From Clostridiales bacterium (GTDB lineage Bacteria; Bacillota; Clostridia; Christensenellales; Borkfalkiaceae), in assembly GCA_015055945.1 (NCBI GenBank), contig SVHH01000002.1, positions 124,001 through 188,000 of the forward strand: a stretch of DNA of 64,000 nt, given 5' to 3'. Below are positions 36,599 through 45,584 of the stretch, piece by piece. The notes below the pieces were generated by a model. That model was given only the letters and a program-made list of their open reading frames with translations, made no database searches and was not told where the DNA came from. Position 1 is the first letter of the stretch; each line of letters begins with the position of its first letter. Position numbers and translations under genes: made by a program.

Positions 36599-37339
36599 AT
36601 GAAGAAAGGCGAAGATTTACACGCGGGACATCGCGAAAGATTATATAATAAATTTCTTGCTAATGCAGATGCTTTTTCCGATCACGAACTTTTGGAACTT
36701 ATGTTGTTCTATTTTATTCCACGCAAAAACACTAATGAAATTGCTCATAGATTGCTTAGGGCGTTCGGCTCATTAGATAAAGTGTTTTCAGCGAAGGTTG
36801 CAGAACTTAAGTCTGTTGACGGAATAGGCGAAAAAACCGCTTGCGCAATTGCGCTTAACGGTAAGTTCTTAAACGCTATTAAAGGAAGAGAGAAAGTTAA
36901 ACCGCTTATGTCAAATGCGGGCAGTGTTAAGGAAGTTTTGGTTAAGCAATTTAAAGGTGAGCCGGTTGAAACATTCATACTATACTTGCTTGATAGACGT
37001 TATAAATTAATTACGTCTATCGAATTTTGTGACAAAGAGCCTGAAAAAGTTTCCGCCGACATTCCAGAAATTGCCAAGGCTTTTGCTTTGCATAAACCTA
37101 GTTTTGCGATTATTGCTCATAATCATCCTAGTGGTTACGTTGAACCTAGTCATATGGATGATATTACAACCAAAAAGATTAACCTTTTATGCTGTGCGCA
37201 CAGCGTTAGGCTTGTTGACCACTTTATCGTCTCACCTGATGAAGACGTTTACAGTTATAATGGTGATGGTAGGCTTGATGAAATCAAAAAAGTTGCCGAC
37301 CTTAATTTTATTTTGAACGAACAAGGAGAAATATTATGA
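36599..37339 (+). CDS. radC: RadC/JAB-domain protein
   Basis: 246 aa. A UPF0758 N-terminal helix-hairpin-helix region (SVDGIGEKTACAIAL) and a JAB/MPN metal-binding domain with EXnHNHPSGYVEPSHMDD. Long called a DNA-repair protein; the true activity is unsettled. Its stop overlaps the gltX start (ATGA). Confidence 0.92.
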   Translation: MKKGEDLHAGHRERLYNKFLANADAFSDHELLELMLFYFIPRKNTNEIAHRLLRAFGSLDKVFSAKVAELKSVDGIGEKTACAIALNGKFLNAIKGREKVKPLMSNAGSVKEVLVKQFKGEPVETFILYLLDRRYKLITSIEFCDKEPEKVSADIPEIAKAFALHKPSFAIIAHNHPSGYVEPSHMDDITTKKINLLCCAHSVRLVDHFIVSPDEDVYSYNGDGRLDEIKKVADLNFILNEQGEIL

Positions 37340-38769
37340 AAAAAGTAAGAACGCGTTTTGCTCCCAGTCCAACTGGTTATTTACATATTGGGGGGCTTCG
37401 TACTGCGCTTTACGGTTACCTTTATTCTAAAATGAATAACGGTGATTTTATTTTGAGAATTGAAGACACGGACACTGCAAGATACGTTGACGGGTCTGTG
37501 CAGATTATTTACGACACTATGCGCGATTCTGGTATTATGTATGATGAAGGTCCAGACGTTGGCGGAAATTATGGACCGTACGTTCAGAGCGAAAGAAAGT
37601 CTATCTATACTGAATACGCTGAAAAGTTGGTTGAACTTGGCGGTGCTTATTATTGTTTTTGTACGCCCGAAAGAATTGAAACCTTAAAAGACGATGCTGG
37701 CAATATGCGTTATGATAAGCATTGTTTGAAACTTTCTAAAGAAGAAATTAAGGCTAAAATTGCCGCTGGAGAACCTTACGTTATCCGTCAAAACGTGCCC
37801 GCCGAAGGCGTTGGCAGTTATGATGACTTGGTTTACGGCGAAATTAGCGTGGATTATAAGGATATTGAAGACGGCATTTTAATTAAGAGTGACGGAATGC
37901 CTACTTATAACTTTGCGAACGTTATCGACGACCACTTAATGGGTATTACCCACGTTATCCGCGGCATCGAATATCTTTCATCAACTCCTAAATATAACCT
38001 CATGTATGATGCATATGGTTGGGAACGCCCCGTTTATATTCATCTCCCCCCGATTATGAAGGATGCTCAACATAAACTTAGCAAGCGTAATGGCGACGCT
38101 AGTTATGAAGATTTCATTAAAAAAGGTTATACTAAAGAAGCCATTGTAAACTACATCGCGCTTTTGGGCTGGAGTCCTAAGGGTAACGTTGAAAAGATGA
38201 GTTTAAATGAACTTGTTCAAAACTTCTCACTAGAAGGCATCGGCAAGTCCCCTGCAATCTTTGATGAAACCAAGATGAAGTGGCTTAACGGCGAATATAT
38301 TAAAGAAATGACCGCTGAAGAATTTAAGGTAAAGGCTTACGAATTCTTAAAAATGAGTAAGGCTTACGGTAAGTATGACGAAGATAAACTTCTAGCATTA
38401 GCAAAAGGTAGAGTTCAAATCTTCTCTGAAATTGCTGAAAAGGTTGACTTTTTGGAAGAATTTGATAAATACGACTTATCTTTATTTGAAAATCAAAAAC
38501 AAAAATCTTCAGCCGCTTTAGCAAAAGAAATTTTACCGAAGATAAAAGAAGTTTTGTTGTCCTTACCCGAATGGTCAAATTCAGCATTGTTTACCGCTCT
38601 TGTAGAACTCTCAGCAAAACTTGAAATTAAAAAGCAAGCCCTTTTATGGATTACCAGAATTGCTATAACTGGTAAAGAATCAACGGCTGGTGGCGCAACT
38701 GAAGTTGCTGATATTTTAGGCAAGGAAGAAACTTTAAGAAGAATTGATTATTCAATTAACCTTCTTTAA
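37336..38769 (+). CDS. gltX: Glutamyl-tRNA synthetase
   Basis: Class I aminoacyl-tRNA synthetase, 477 aa. HIGH-type motif in FAPSPTGYLHIGGLRTALYG at the N-terminus, and KMSKS-type motif HKLSKRNGDASYEDF (about residue 245). The tRNA-binding helical domain follows. It overlaps radC by four bases. Whether it is discriminating or also charges tRNA-Gln cannot be read from the sequence. Confidence 0.96.
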   Translation: MKKVRTRFAPSPTGYLHIGGLRTALYGYLYSKMNNGDFILRIEDTDTARYVDGSVQIIYDTMRDSGIMYDEGPDVGGNYGPYVQSERKSIYTEYAEKLVELGGAYYCFCTPERIETLKDDAGNMRYDKHCLKLSKEEIKAKIAAGEPYVIRQNVPAEGVGSYDDLVYGEISVDYKDIEDGILIKSDGMPTYNFANVIDDHLMGITHVIRGIEYLSSTPKYNLMYDAYGWERPVYIHLPPIMKDAQHKLSKRNGDASYEDFIKKGYTKEAIVNYIALLGWSPKGNVEKMSLNELVQNFSLEGIGKSPAIFDETKMKWLNGEYIKEMTAEEFKVKAYEFLKMSKAYGKYDEDKLLALAKGRVQIFSEIAEKVDFLEEFDKYDLSLFENQKQKSSAALAKEILPKIKEVLLSLPEWSNSALFTALVELSAKLEIKKQALLWITRIAITGKESTAGGATEVADILGKEETLRRIDYSINLL

Positions 38770-38784
38770 TAATTAAAACAAATT

Positions 38785-38819
38785 AAAAAAGCACACTTAA
38801 ACTTAAGTGTGCTTTTTTG
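38785..38819 (+). terminator. Terminator of radC-gltX
   Basis: AAAAAAGCACACTTAA...TTAAGTGTGCTTTTTT hairpin. Confidence 0.9.
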
Positions 38820-38869
38820 TTTATTAGATAAAATTTGGGATGGCGCAAAGAATTTTTTGTTTCTAAAAT

Positions 38870-39436
38870 TTATGCGCCATATAGTTTTTCGTTTTGCTGA
38901 TCGTTGTAAGTTGTTATGTTCTTTAGATGTTTTTCAATGCCGTTTGATATCTCTTTTGCCATTTTATAAACAAGATTTAATCTAGTTAAATTTAAAAGCG
39001 ATTCATTTCTTAAAGACTTTTCGGCAACGACTGCGATTATGCTTATATCTCCTATTTGGTTTAGGTTTTTATTCACACCAAGTCCTGGCTTTAGACCTTT
39101 GTCTACAACTCTAATCAGTCCTATATCACCTGCTTCTCCAACAGCAGCATCTATTGCTATACAAATTGAGTTTTGGTGGGTGTTTTCAATTAATTCTCCC
39201 GCATAATTAACTTCTTTTGCGGTTATAGGTGCTTTTAACGTGCCATATATATAATTAGGTATATTTTTATCCTTTAGAAAAGTTCCAACAAGTGGGCCTA
39301 GGCTATCACCTAACACTAAATCACTTCCGATACAAATAAATACTGGATTTACTTTATTTTTGTTTAAGGTGTCTAATGCTGCACATATACCATTAGAGCA
39401 GTAATTGTTATATATGTTGAACGAATAATTTTCCAT
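38870..39436 (-). CDS. yyaC: Spore protease-like YyaC
   Basis: 188 aa of the YyaC family (relative of the germination protease GPR). FICIGSDLVLGDSLGPLVGT, VNYAGEL and CIAIDAAVGEAGDIG are typical. It is found mainly in spore-forming Firmicutes, where it lies near the par genes at the origin; here it faces cvpA and the parS cluster. It is the clearest sporulation-linked gene in the window. Confidence 0.9.
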   Translation of the reverse strand: MENYSFNIYNNYCSNGICAALDTLNKNKVNPVFICIGSDLVLGDSLGPLVGTFLKDKNIPNYIYGTLKAPITAKEVNYAGELIENTHQNSICIAIDAAVGEAGDIGLIRVVDKGLKPGLGVNKNLNQIGDISIIAVVAEKSLRNESLLNLTRLNLVYKMAKEISNGIEKHLKNITTYNDQQNEKLYGA

Positions 39437-39529
39437 ATTTTTCTCTTTTATTTGATTATATGGCTTTTATTCCCAAATTTACCCAAAAATATTCAATTAT
39501 AACAAATTTTTAATATTGACAAATAATTT

Positions 39530-39558
39530 TTGACATTATTTCTATTTTGTGCTATTAT
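39530..39558 (+). promoter_or_regulatory. Promoter of the CvpA-like gene
   Basis: TTGACA, 17 bases, TATTAT; a second TTGACA lies 14 bases upstream. Confidence 0.65.
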
Positions 39559-39590
39559 TAACTTAACAAAAATACAAGAAGGAACATATT

Positions 39591-40352
39591 ATGAATTTAT
39601 TGCTTACTAACGTTACACCGTTGGCTGTCGACGTAGTAGCGATCGTTTTTGTTCTTGTGTTTGCGCTTATTGGTTTTGCAAACGGTTTTGCTAAACTATT
39701 TTTCAAAGTTTTTGGCACAATTGTAAGTCTTTTACTTGCAGTTTTGCTATGCGCCGGCGTTACTGGCTTCTTAGAAGGCCAGTTCGGGTTGGTTACATCA
39801 GTTACTGATAAGTTGGCTGGTGTTCTTAACAAAGTGTTTGGCGAAGAACTTATGAATACAACCTTAGCGCAAGCATCTGAAAAAGGTTTAGGCGATCTTG
39901 GTCTTGGCGGATTATTATTGCCTATTATTCAATCTTTTGCAAACGATGCTTCTATTCCGCTCGACGTAACTCTCAATGAAATTATCGGACCGACATTCTC
40001 ATACTATTTAGTTATGATTGTTGTGGCGATACTTTTATTTATAATTTTCAAGATTATATTTGCAATTGTTTCAGCGCTTGTAAAAAATATCTTTGCGCTC
40101 CCAGTTTTAAAACAAATAGATAGATTTTTAGGGCTTGCGATTGGTTTACTTGGTGGTTTTATTTATTTAGAACTTGCAATTATGCTCTTAGGTATATTGC
40201 CTATTGGTTTCATTCAAGATATTTACGCATTAATTCCTGAAACAACTTTTACTGCATTTATCCAAAACGCAAGTTTATTTAAGTTAATTCTTAATTCAAT
40301 TTCCGTTGCAGATATTACAGAATTCGTAAAAAACATTGTAAAACAAGCATAA
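39591..40352 (+). CDS. CvpA-family membrane protein
   Basis: 253 aa, four to five hydrophobic segments. The N-terminal AIVFVLVFALIGFANGFAKLFFKVFG and the later FKIIFAIVSALVKNIFALPVLKQIDRFLGLAIGLLGG match CvpA/colicin V production proteins. The precise role is unknown; E. coli CvpA affects envelope and purF expression. A Gly/Leu-rich exposed stretch lies between the membrane pairs. Confidence 0.82.
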   Translation: MNLLLTNVTPLAVDVVAIVFVLVFALIGFANGFAKLFFKVFGTIVSLLLAVLLCAGVTGFLEGQFGLVTSVTDKLAGVLNKVFGEELMNTTLAQASEKGLGDLGLGGLLLPIIQSFANDASIPLDVTLNEIIGPTFSYYLVMIVVAILLFIIFKIIFAIVSALVKNIFALPVLKQIDRFLGLAIGLLGGFIYLELAIMLLGILPIGFIQDIYALIPETTFTAFIQNASLFKLILNSISVADITEFVKNIVKQA

Positions 40353-40368
40353 TTAACCAATTTTTGTG

Positions 40369-40398
40369 AAAAACCATATATTTTATATGGTTTTTCTT
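40369..40398 (+). terminator. Terminator of the CvpA-like gene
   Basis: AAACCATATA/TATATGGTTT stem with T-run. Confidence 0.85.
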
Positions 40399-40408
40399 TT
40401 ATTTTAAA

Positions 40409-40424
40409 TGTTCCACGTGAAACA
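40409..40424. promoter_or_regulatory. parS site 1 (one mismatch)
   Basis: TGTTCCACGTGAAACA against consensus TGTTTCACGTGAAACA. ParB nucleation site for chromosome segregation. Confidence 0.9.
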
Positions 40425-40447
40425 CAGAATATTGTTATTATCTGCAT

Positions 40448-40463
40448 TGTTTCACGTGAAACA
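40448..40463. promoter_or_regulatory. parS site 2 (perfect)
   Basis: TGTTTCACGTGAAACA, an exact match to the bacterial parS consensus, 39 bp centre to centre from site 1. Confidence 0.97.
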
Positions 40464-40489
40464 TTGTGTTTTGTAATTTAAATTTTAAA

Positions 40490-40505
40490 AGTTTCACGTG
40501 AAACA
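40490..40505. promoter_or_regulatory. parS site 3 (one mismatch at the edge)
   Basis: AGTTTCACGTGAAACA, 42 bp from site 2. The three sites form one ParB loading cluster about 3.7 kb upstream of parB. Confidence 0.93.
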
Positions 40506-40753
40506 AAAATGCTATATATTAATAAAATTTACTTTAGCGCGTGTCGAATTTGCTTAATTATATTATAAAATTTCGCAAATTTTAATAACATTCTTTGCTA
40601 ATATAGTCAAAATAGGTTTGTCTGATGTTTTTTGACGTTCTTTATCCTATGTTTTTTCTGGCTCTATTTATATAAATAAAAAACAAAAACAGCAATAAAA
40701 AAATCGACTTTCTCACACAAAATGGCTGTTAAAAATCCCCGGCAAAAAATTTG

Positions 40754-40782
40754 GTCATTCCGTCTCAGAGCGTTAAAATGAC
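40754..40782. repeat. Shrunken copy of the GTCATTC palindromic repeat
   Basis: GTCATTCCG...TCTCAGAG...AATGAC: keeps the terminal words of the element at 7659 but lacks the middle. Confidence 0.5.
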
Positions 40783-41128
40783 AATTTTTATTTGGCTATT
40801 TTGGGGCTTTGTTTATAACATTTTAAGGTTTTAATTTTATATAAAAGTAAATTTTTAGTTGCAATTGACTTGGGTGGGGTATATATTTTTATTTTCTACA
40901 CAAGTAATATTTTAGCAAATTTATCTAATTTTAATAAAATAAAAAAAGCTATATTTTGCACGTTGTTTAATCTTTTGCGCGCTAAATATTTTGCGTATTT
41001 ATACGCTTAAGACAACAAAATGCGCTAGCGCAAGATAAAATTTTATGCGCCGTTTAAAATTTTAAAAAATTATTTACAATTTCGACTAAAAAATCTTTAA
41101 AATCTATTGTAATTTACTGAAGAATATA

Positions 41129-41157
41129 GTATACTATATAAGTAAATATATACTAAA
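41129..41157 (+). repeat. Direct repeat 1 upstream of ftsH
   Basis: GTATACTATATAAGTAAAT and following bases recur 73 bases downstream at 41202-41229 with few changes. Both carry a TATACT hexamer. Confidence 0.6.
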
Positions 41158-41201
41158 AAATCCCGTATTTTTGCCTTCAAGGTTTTTTTAACCTTAATTG
41201 T

Positions 41202-41229
41202 GTATACTATATGGGTAAATCATATTAAA
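41202..41229 (+). repeat. Direct repeat 2, probable ftsH promoter -10 region
   Basis: GTATACTATATGGGTAAAT. TATACT (41203-41208) is a likely -10. The ftsH ribosome-binding site follows at once, so the leader is very short. The palindrome AAGGTT/AACCTT (41179-41195) lies just upstream. Confidence 0.5.
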
Positions 41230-41241
41230 GGAGACCATATT

Positions 41242-43350
41242 TTGAAAACGAAAAAGTCCAAAGGTATATGGATAGTTCTTGTTATTATCGTATTGGTAAT
41301 CGGTGCGCTTTCGGTTATGAACTGTATGAATAAGCGCATTGAAGTAAATTACTCTGAGTTCTATTCTGCTGTATATAGTAATCATCAACAAGATGGTGTA
41401 ATTTTAAAAGGCGATTTTGAAAATGCTGATGCTGCAAGTCTTAAAAACGCGGTTGGTAAGTATTCTTATAACTCAGTTATGATTAAAAACGTTATGTTTG
41501 ACAATTACGTTGTTGAATTTGATATTTTAATCAATTTAGAAAGTGGAAGGACCACGACGCTTAGATTTCTTACAAATTATTCTAGAGCAAGCAGTTCCGT
41601 TGATGCGTTGGAAAAACGTATGGAAGCGGTTGGTATTGATTTTGACTATACCGATCCTAACGCTGGTGCTATTTGGTCGTCGTTACTTCCGATTGGTGGA
41701 ACAATTCTTGCCGTAATCATTTTGTTCTTGCTTATGAATCAAACTCAAGGCGGAACGAAGAGCGCAATGAATTTTGCAAAAACCAACGCGCGCGTAAACC
41801 ATAATATTAAGAGTAGATTTACCGACGTTGCTGGCGCAGAAGAAGAAAAGGCGGAACTTGCTGAAGTTGTCGACTTCCTTAAAAATCCCAAAAAGTTCTC
41901 CGACCTTGGCGCAAGAATTCCTAAGGGCGTACTTTTGGTAGGGCCTCCAGGAACGGGTAAAACTTTATTTGCGAAAGCAGTTGCTGGCGAAGCGGGTGTT
42001 CCGTTCTTCTCTATTAGCGGTTCTGACTTCGTTGAAATGTTCGTCGGCGTGGGTGCATCGAGAGTAAGAGATTTGTTCGACGTTGCTAAAAAAAGCATGC
42101 CGTGTATCGTTTTTATTGACGAAATCGATGCAGTAGGTCGTCAACGTGGTACTGGTATGGGTGGTGGCCACGATGAAAGAGAACAAACGCTTAACCAACT
42201 TCTCGTGCAAATGGACGGTTTTGAAACTAACGACGGTATTATCGTTATGGCTGCAACCAACCGTGCCGATATATTAGACCCCGCGTTACTTAGACCGGGT
42301 AGATTTGACCGTCAAATTTACGTAAACGTTCCCGACGTTCGCGGTAGAGAAGCAATTTTGAAAGTTCACGCAAGAAACAAACCCCTTGCACCCGACGTTA
42401 ACTTTAAGACGGTTGCAAGAATGACTAGCGGTTTTTCTGGCGCTGACCTTGAAAACCTTTTGAACGAAGCGGCAATCTTGGCTGCTAGGGCAAATAGAAA
42501 GTTTATCGTAAACAAAGACCTTTACGAAGGTATCAATAAAGTATTGATGGGCCCGCAAAAGAAGAGTCGACTTGTTACTGAAACCGACAAGCGCATAACT
42601 GCTTATCACGAATCAGGCCACGCTATCTTGGCAAGGTTACTTCCGAATTGCGACCCCGTACACGAAGTTTCAATTATTCCGCGTGGGCAAGCGGCGGGCT
42701 ACACTATGACTAGACCTGACACCGATGATAACCACTTGACTAAGGCTAAACTTCTTGACGATATAGTTATGACGCTCGGTGGTAGAGTTGCCGAAGAACT
42801 TATCATTAAAGATATCTCGGCGGGCGCATCTGGTGATATCCAAATGGTTACTAAGCGTGCAAGGCTTATGGTTACCGAGTGGGGTATGAGTGAAAAGGTT
42901 GGTCCTATTTCTTACGGTTCTGACAAGGAAGTGTTCATTGGTAGAGATATGGCATCACACGTTTCTTATAGTGAAGAAACTGCTGCTATCATCGATGAAG
43001 AAATTAGAATTATAATCGACACCGCACTTCAAAAGGCTCGCAAGTTGTTGTCAAAAAATAAAAACTTGCTCGATAATATGGCAAGACTTCTCGTTGAGAG
43101 AGAAACGATTTTCACTGAAGAAGTTGACTTGCTTATGGAAGGCAAGACGGTTGAAGAGATTATGCAGTTTATGGATGAAAACGAGCATATTCTTCAAGAA
43201 AACCCCTTTGAAAGGAAATCAGCAAAAAGTGTAATTGTTCCCGAAAAAACAAAGACGGAACAAGAAATTGCTGACAAACCCGAAGAAAAACCCGAAGAAA
43301 AAACTGAAGAAAACAAAGAAGAAAAGACCGAAAATAAAGACGGTGAATAA
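41242..43350 (+). CDS. ftsH: ATP-dependent zinc metalloprotease FtsH
   Basis: Membrane-bound AAA+ protease for quality control, about 702 aa. Two N-terminal membrane helices flank an outer domain (about 10-170). The AAA domain has [25 protein letters not shown] and the [13 protein letters not shown]; zinc site HESGH. The tail is unusually rich in Glu and Lys with repeated PEEKPEEK. I take the TTG at 41242 as start because AAAGGAGACC sits seven bases ahead. The track ATG at 41200 precedes this site and overlaps the promoter. Confidence 0.95.
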   Translation: MKTKKSKGIWIVLVIIVLVIGALSVMNCMNKRIEVNYSEFYSAVYSNHQQDGVILKGDFENADAASLKNAVGKYSYNSVMIKNVMFDNYVVEFDILINLESGRTTTLRFLTNYSRASSSVDALEKRMEAVGIDFDYTDPNAGAIWSSLLPIGGTILAVIILFLLMNQTQGGTKSAMNFAKTNARVNHNIKSRFTDVAGAEEEKAELAEVVDFLKNPKKFSDLGARIPKGVLLVGPPGTGKTLFAKAVAGEAGVPFFSISGSDFVEMFVGVGASRVRDLFDVAKKSMPCIVFIDEIDAVGRQRGTGMGGGHDEREQTLNQLLVQMDGFETNDGIIVMAATNRADILDPALLRPGRFDRQIYVNVPDVRGREAILKVHARNKPLAPDVNFKTVARMTSGFSGADLENLLNEAAILAARANRKFIVNKDLYEGINKVLMGPQKKSRLVTETDKRITAYHESGHAILARLLPNCDPVHEVSIIPRGQAAGYTMTRPDTDDNHLTKAKLLDDIVMTLGGRVAEELIIKDISAGASGDIQMVTKRARLMVTEWGMSEKVGPISYGSDKEVFIGRDMASHVSYSEETAAIIDEEIRIIIDTALQKARKLLSKNKNLLDNMARLLVERETIFTEEVDLLMEGKTVEEIMQFMDENEHILQENPFERKSAKSVIVPEKTKTEQEIADKPEEKPEEKTEENKEEKTENKDGE

Positions 43351-43393
43351 TTAACTTTAAGGATAAAGAGCAATACTTGCTAAGGAGAGAATT

Positions 43394-44170
43394 ATGGGTA
43401 AAATAATTGCTTTTTCAAATCAAAAAGGTGGCGTAGGAAAAACCACTACTTGTGTAAATATGTCTGCATACCTTGCAACCAAGGGTTATAAGTGTTTAGT
43501 TGTTGACCTTGACCCCCAAGGTAATGCGACCAGCGGTTTAGGCTTTGCTAAAAGCGACGTTAAGCATTCTGTTTACAACGTTATGATTGACGATATGCCT
43601 ATCGAAGACGCTGTTGTAAAAACTTGCGTTGACGGGCTTGACATTTTGCCGTCAAACATTGACCTTGCGGGTGCGGAAGTTGAACTTGTTTACATTAAAG
43701 ATAGAGAACACGTGTTAAAGCGTGTGTTGGAAAAAGCAAAATCCAGTTATGATTTTATCACTATCGATTGCCCGCCGTCGCTTGGGCTTCTCACCATCAA
43801 CGCGCTTGCGGCGTCTGATACGGTTATAATTCCTATCCAAAGCGAGTACTACGCATTAGAAGGTTTAAGCCAACTTATGAACACCATCAAACTTGTTGTT
43901 AAGCATTTAAACTCTGCACTCAAAATTGAAGGCGTGGTGCTTACGATGAGTGATAACCGCGCAATAATTTCCCGCCAAATTTCAGCGGAAATTAAAAAAT
44001 TCTTTGGAAAGCGCGTGTTTGAAACGGCTATTCCTAGAAACATTAGACTTGCGGAAGCGCCCAGCCACGGCGTGCCCATTATGCTCCACGACACTAAGTG
44101 CTCTGGCGCAAAGGCTTACTTGTCGTTAACCGAAGAATTTTTGGAAAGACAACCCGCAAAGAAAAATTAA
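43394..44170 (+). CDS. parA: Chromosome-partitioning ATPase ParA/Soj
   Basis: 258-aa Walker-type ATPase that works with ParB at parS in chromosome segregation and replication control. The deviant Walker A KGGVGKTT lies in FSNQKGGVGKTTT at the N-terminus, followed by LDPQGNATSG and IDCPPSLGLL. The short N-terminus is typical of chromosomal Soj, not plasmid ParA. AAGGAGAG precedes the start. parB follows by 24 bases. Confidence 0.96.
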   Translation: MGKIIAFSNQKGGVGKTTTCVNMSAYLATKGYKCLVVDLDPQGNATSGLGFAKSDVKHSVYNVMIDDMPIEDAVVKTCVDGLDILPSNIDLAGAEVELVYIKDREHVLKRVLEKAKSSYDFITIDCPPSLGLLTINALAASDTVIIPIQSEYYALEGLSQLMNTIKLVVKHLNSALKIEGVVLTMSDNRAIISRQISAEIKKFFGKRVFETAIPRNIRLAEAPSHGVPIMLHDTKCSGAKAYLSLTEEFLERQPAKKN

Positions 44171-44194
44171 AAATAAATTACGGAGAAAGTAGAG

Positions 44195-45106
44195 ATGAAA
44201 CCAAACAGAGGATTGGGTAAAGGATTATCTGCATTATTTTCAGAAACCGAAGAAGATTACGGCAAAAGTTTACTTTTCGATGAAGAACCTGTAAAAGAAA
44301 CTAAAGAAAACGTTACGGAAATAGAAATTTCTTCTATTTTTGCTAACCCTAATCAACCGAGAAAAGTTTTTGACCAAACCGCGCTTAACGAACTTGCTGC
44401 ATCAATTGCAAAGCACGGCGTTATTATGCCGATTATCGTTAACAAGAGTGGCGACCGCTATATGATTATTGCGGGTGAAAGAAGATTCCGCGCAAGTAAA
44501 ATTGCGGGCTTAGAAAAAGTACCCGTTATTATTAAAAATTATAACGAACGCCAAATCAAAGAAATCTCGCTTATCGAAAACTTGCAAAGAGAAGACCTTA
44601 ACCCTATCGAAGCGGCAACCGCTATGCGCTCACTTATGGACGATTACGGAATGACTCAAGAAGAACTTGCTGATAGAATTGGTAAATCTCGCCCCGCAAT
44701 CGCTAACACTTTAAGACTTTTGAACCTTTCACAAGAAGTTATTAAACTCGTTGCCAACGGTGCACTTTCAGCGGGCCACGCAAGAACGCTTATTTCACTC
44801 CCCCAAACTGAACAAGTTAAGGTTGCTGAAGAAGCGATTAAAGGCGGACTTTCCGTGCGCGACGTGGAAAAGAAAGTCAAAGAGTATTTTGCTCCACCCG
44901 AAGAAAAGGCTAAAAAGAAAGCAAAACAAGAACTTTCTGCTGAGTTAAAAGAACTTATCGTGGATATGCAACGCGTGTTCGGTACTCGCGTAAACGCTAT
45001 CGGCAACGACAAAAAGGGTAGAATTTACATCGATTATTATACCCGCGATGATTTGGATAGACTTAGCGATATTTTAGAGTTTGTTAAGAGCAATAAAAAA
45101 CAATAA
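44195..45106 (+). CDS. parB: ParB/Spo0J, CTP-dependent parS-binding protein
   Basis: 303 aa. Motif box ANPNQPRKVF, CTP-binding GERRFRASK and ENLQREDLNPIE. The central helix-turn-helix (TQEELADRIGKSRPAIANTLRLL) and the C-terminal dimer domain follow. The N-terminal GLGKGLSALF is the ParA-stimulating peptide. It nucleates at parS, and three sites lie upstream in this window. Confidence 0.96.
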   Translation: MKPNRGLGKGLSALFSETEEDYGKSLLFDEEPVKETKENVTEIEISSIFANPNQPRKVFDQTALNELAASIAKHGVIMPIIVNKSGDRYMIIAGERRFRASKIAGLEKVPVIIKNYNERQIKEISLIENLQREDLNPIEAATAMRSLMDDYGMTQEELADRIGKSRPAIANTLRLLNLSQEVIKLVANGALSAGHARTLISLPQTEQVKVAEEAIKGGLSVRDVEKKVKEYFAPPEEKAKKKAKQELSAELKELIVDMQRVFGTRVNAIGNDKKGRIYIDYYTRDDLDRLSDILEFVKSNKKQ

Positions 45107-45121
45107 AAGGAGAAATTCGAC

Positions 45122-45553
45122 ATGTGGATTTACGCTTGGCTTGCAGTAACGGCGATTGCGCTTGTGATTGAATTTTGCACAAACGAAATGGTTTCTATTT
45201 GGTTTGCTGGCGGCGGGCTTGTTGCTTTAATCTTATCCGCTTGCGGCGTACCGTGGATGATTTCTCTCCCCGTGTTTATAGTTCTTTCGTTTGTTTTGTT
45301 AGTATCGTTTAGAAAAATCGTAATGAAATTCTTAAACAAGGGCGATGCGCGCACGAACGCGGATTCGGCAATCGGCAAGGAATTTGCGCTTTTATCTTCC
45401 ATTGAATTTAATAAGCCTGGTACTATAAAGATAAACGATATCGTGTGGAACGTTACCACGGAAAAACAAGGCGAAAGCATTGCCGAAGGTACGATTGTTA
45501 AAGTTTTATCGCTTAAAGGCAATAAATACATAGTAGAATCTATTAAAAAATAA
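45122..45553 (+). CDS. NfeD-family membrane protein
   Basis: 143 aa. Hydrophobic N-terminal half with two or three helices, then a small beta-barrel OB-like domain (about 85-143, ending VLSLKGNKYIVE). NfeD proteins pair with SPFH proteins in membrane microdomains; the next gene encodes one. It follows parB by 15 bases with AAAGGAG, so it may be cotranscribed. Confidence 0.88.
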   Translation: MWIYAWLAVTAIALVIEFCTNEMVSIWFAGGGLVALILSACGVPWMISLPVFIVLSFVLLVSFRKIVMKFLNKGDARTNADSAIGKEFALLSSIEFNKPGTIKINDIVWNVTTEKQGESIAEGTIVKVLSLKGNKYIVESIKK

Positions 45554-45584
45554 TTTATAAAAACAATATATAAGGAGAAAAATT

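Larger units (their letters stand above)
40506..41241. other. Long AT-rich non-coding region between parS cluster and ftsH
   Basis: About 740 bases with no gene seen. It holds a shrunken MITE-like repeat (40754-40782), the palindrome TGCGCTAGCGCA (41021-41032), GCGTAT/ATACGC (40993-41006), and a direct repeat before ftsH. No exact DnaA box TTATCCACA was found. It could be structural DNA near the origin or host a small RNA, but nothing decides this. Confidence 0.5.
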
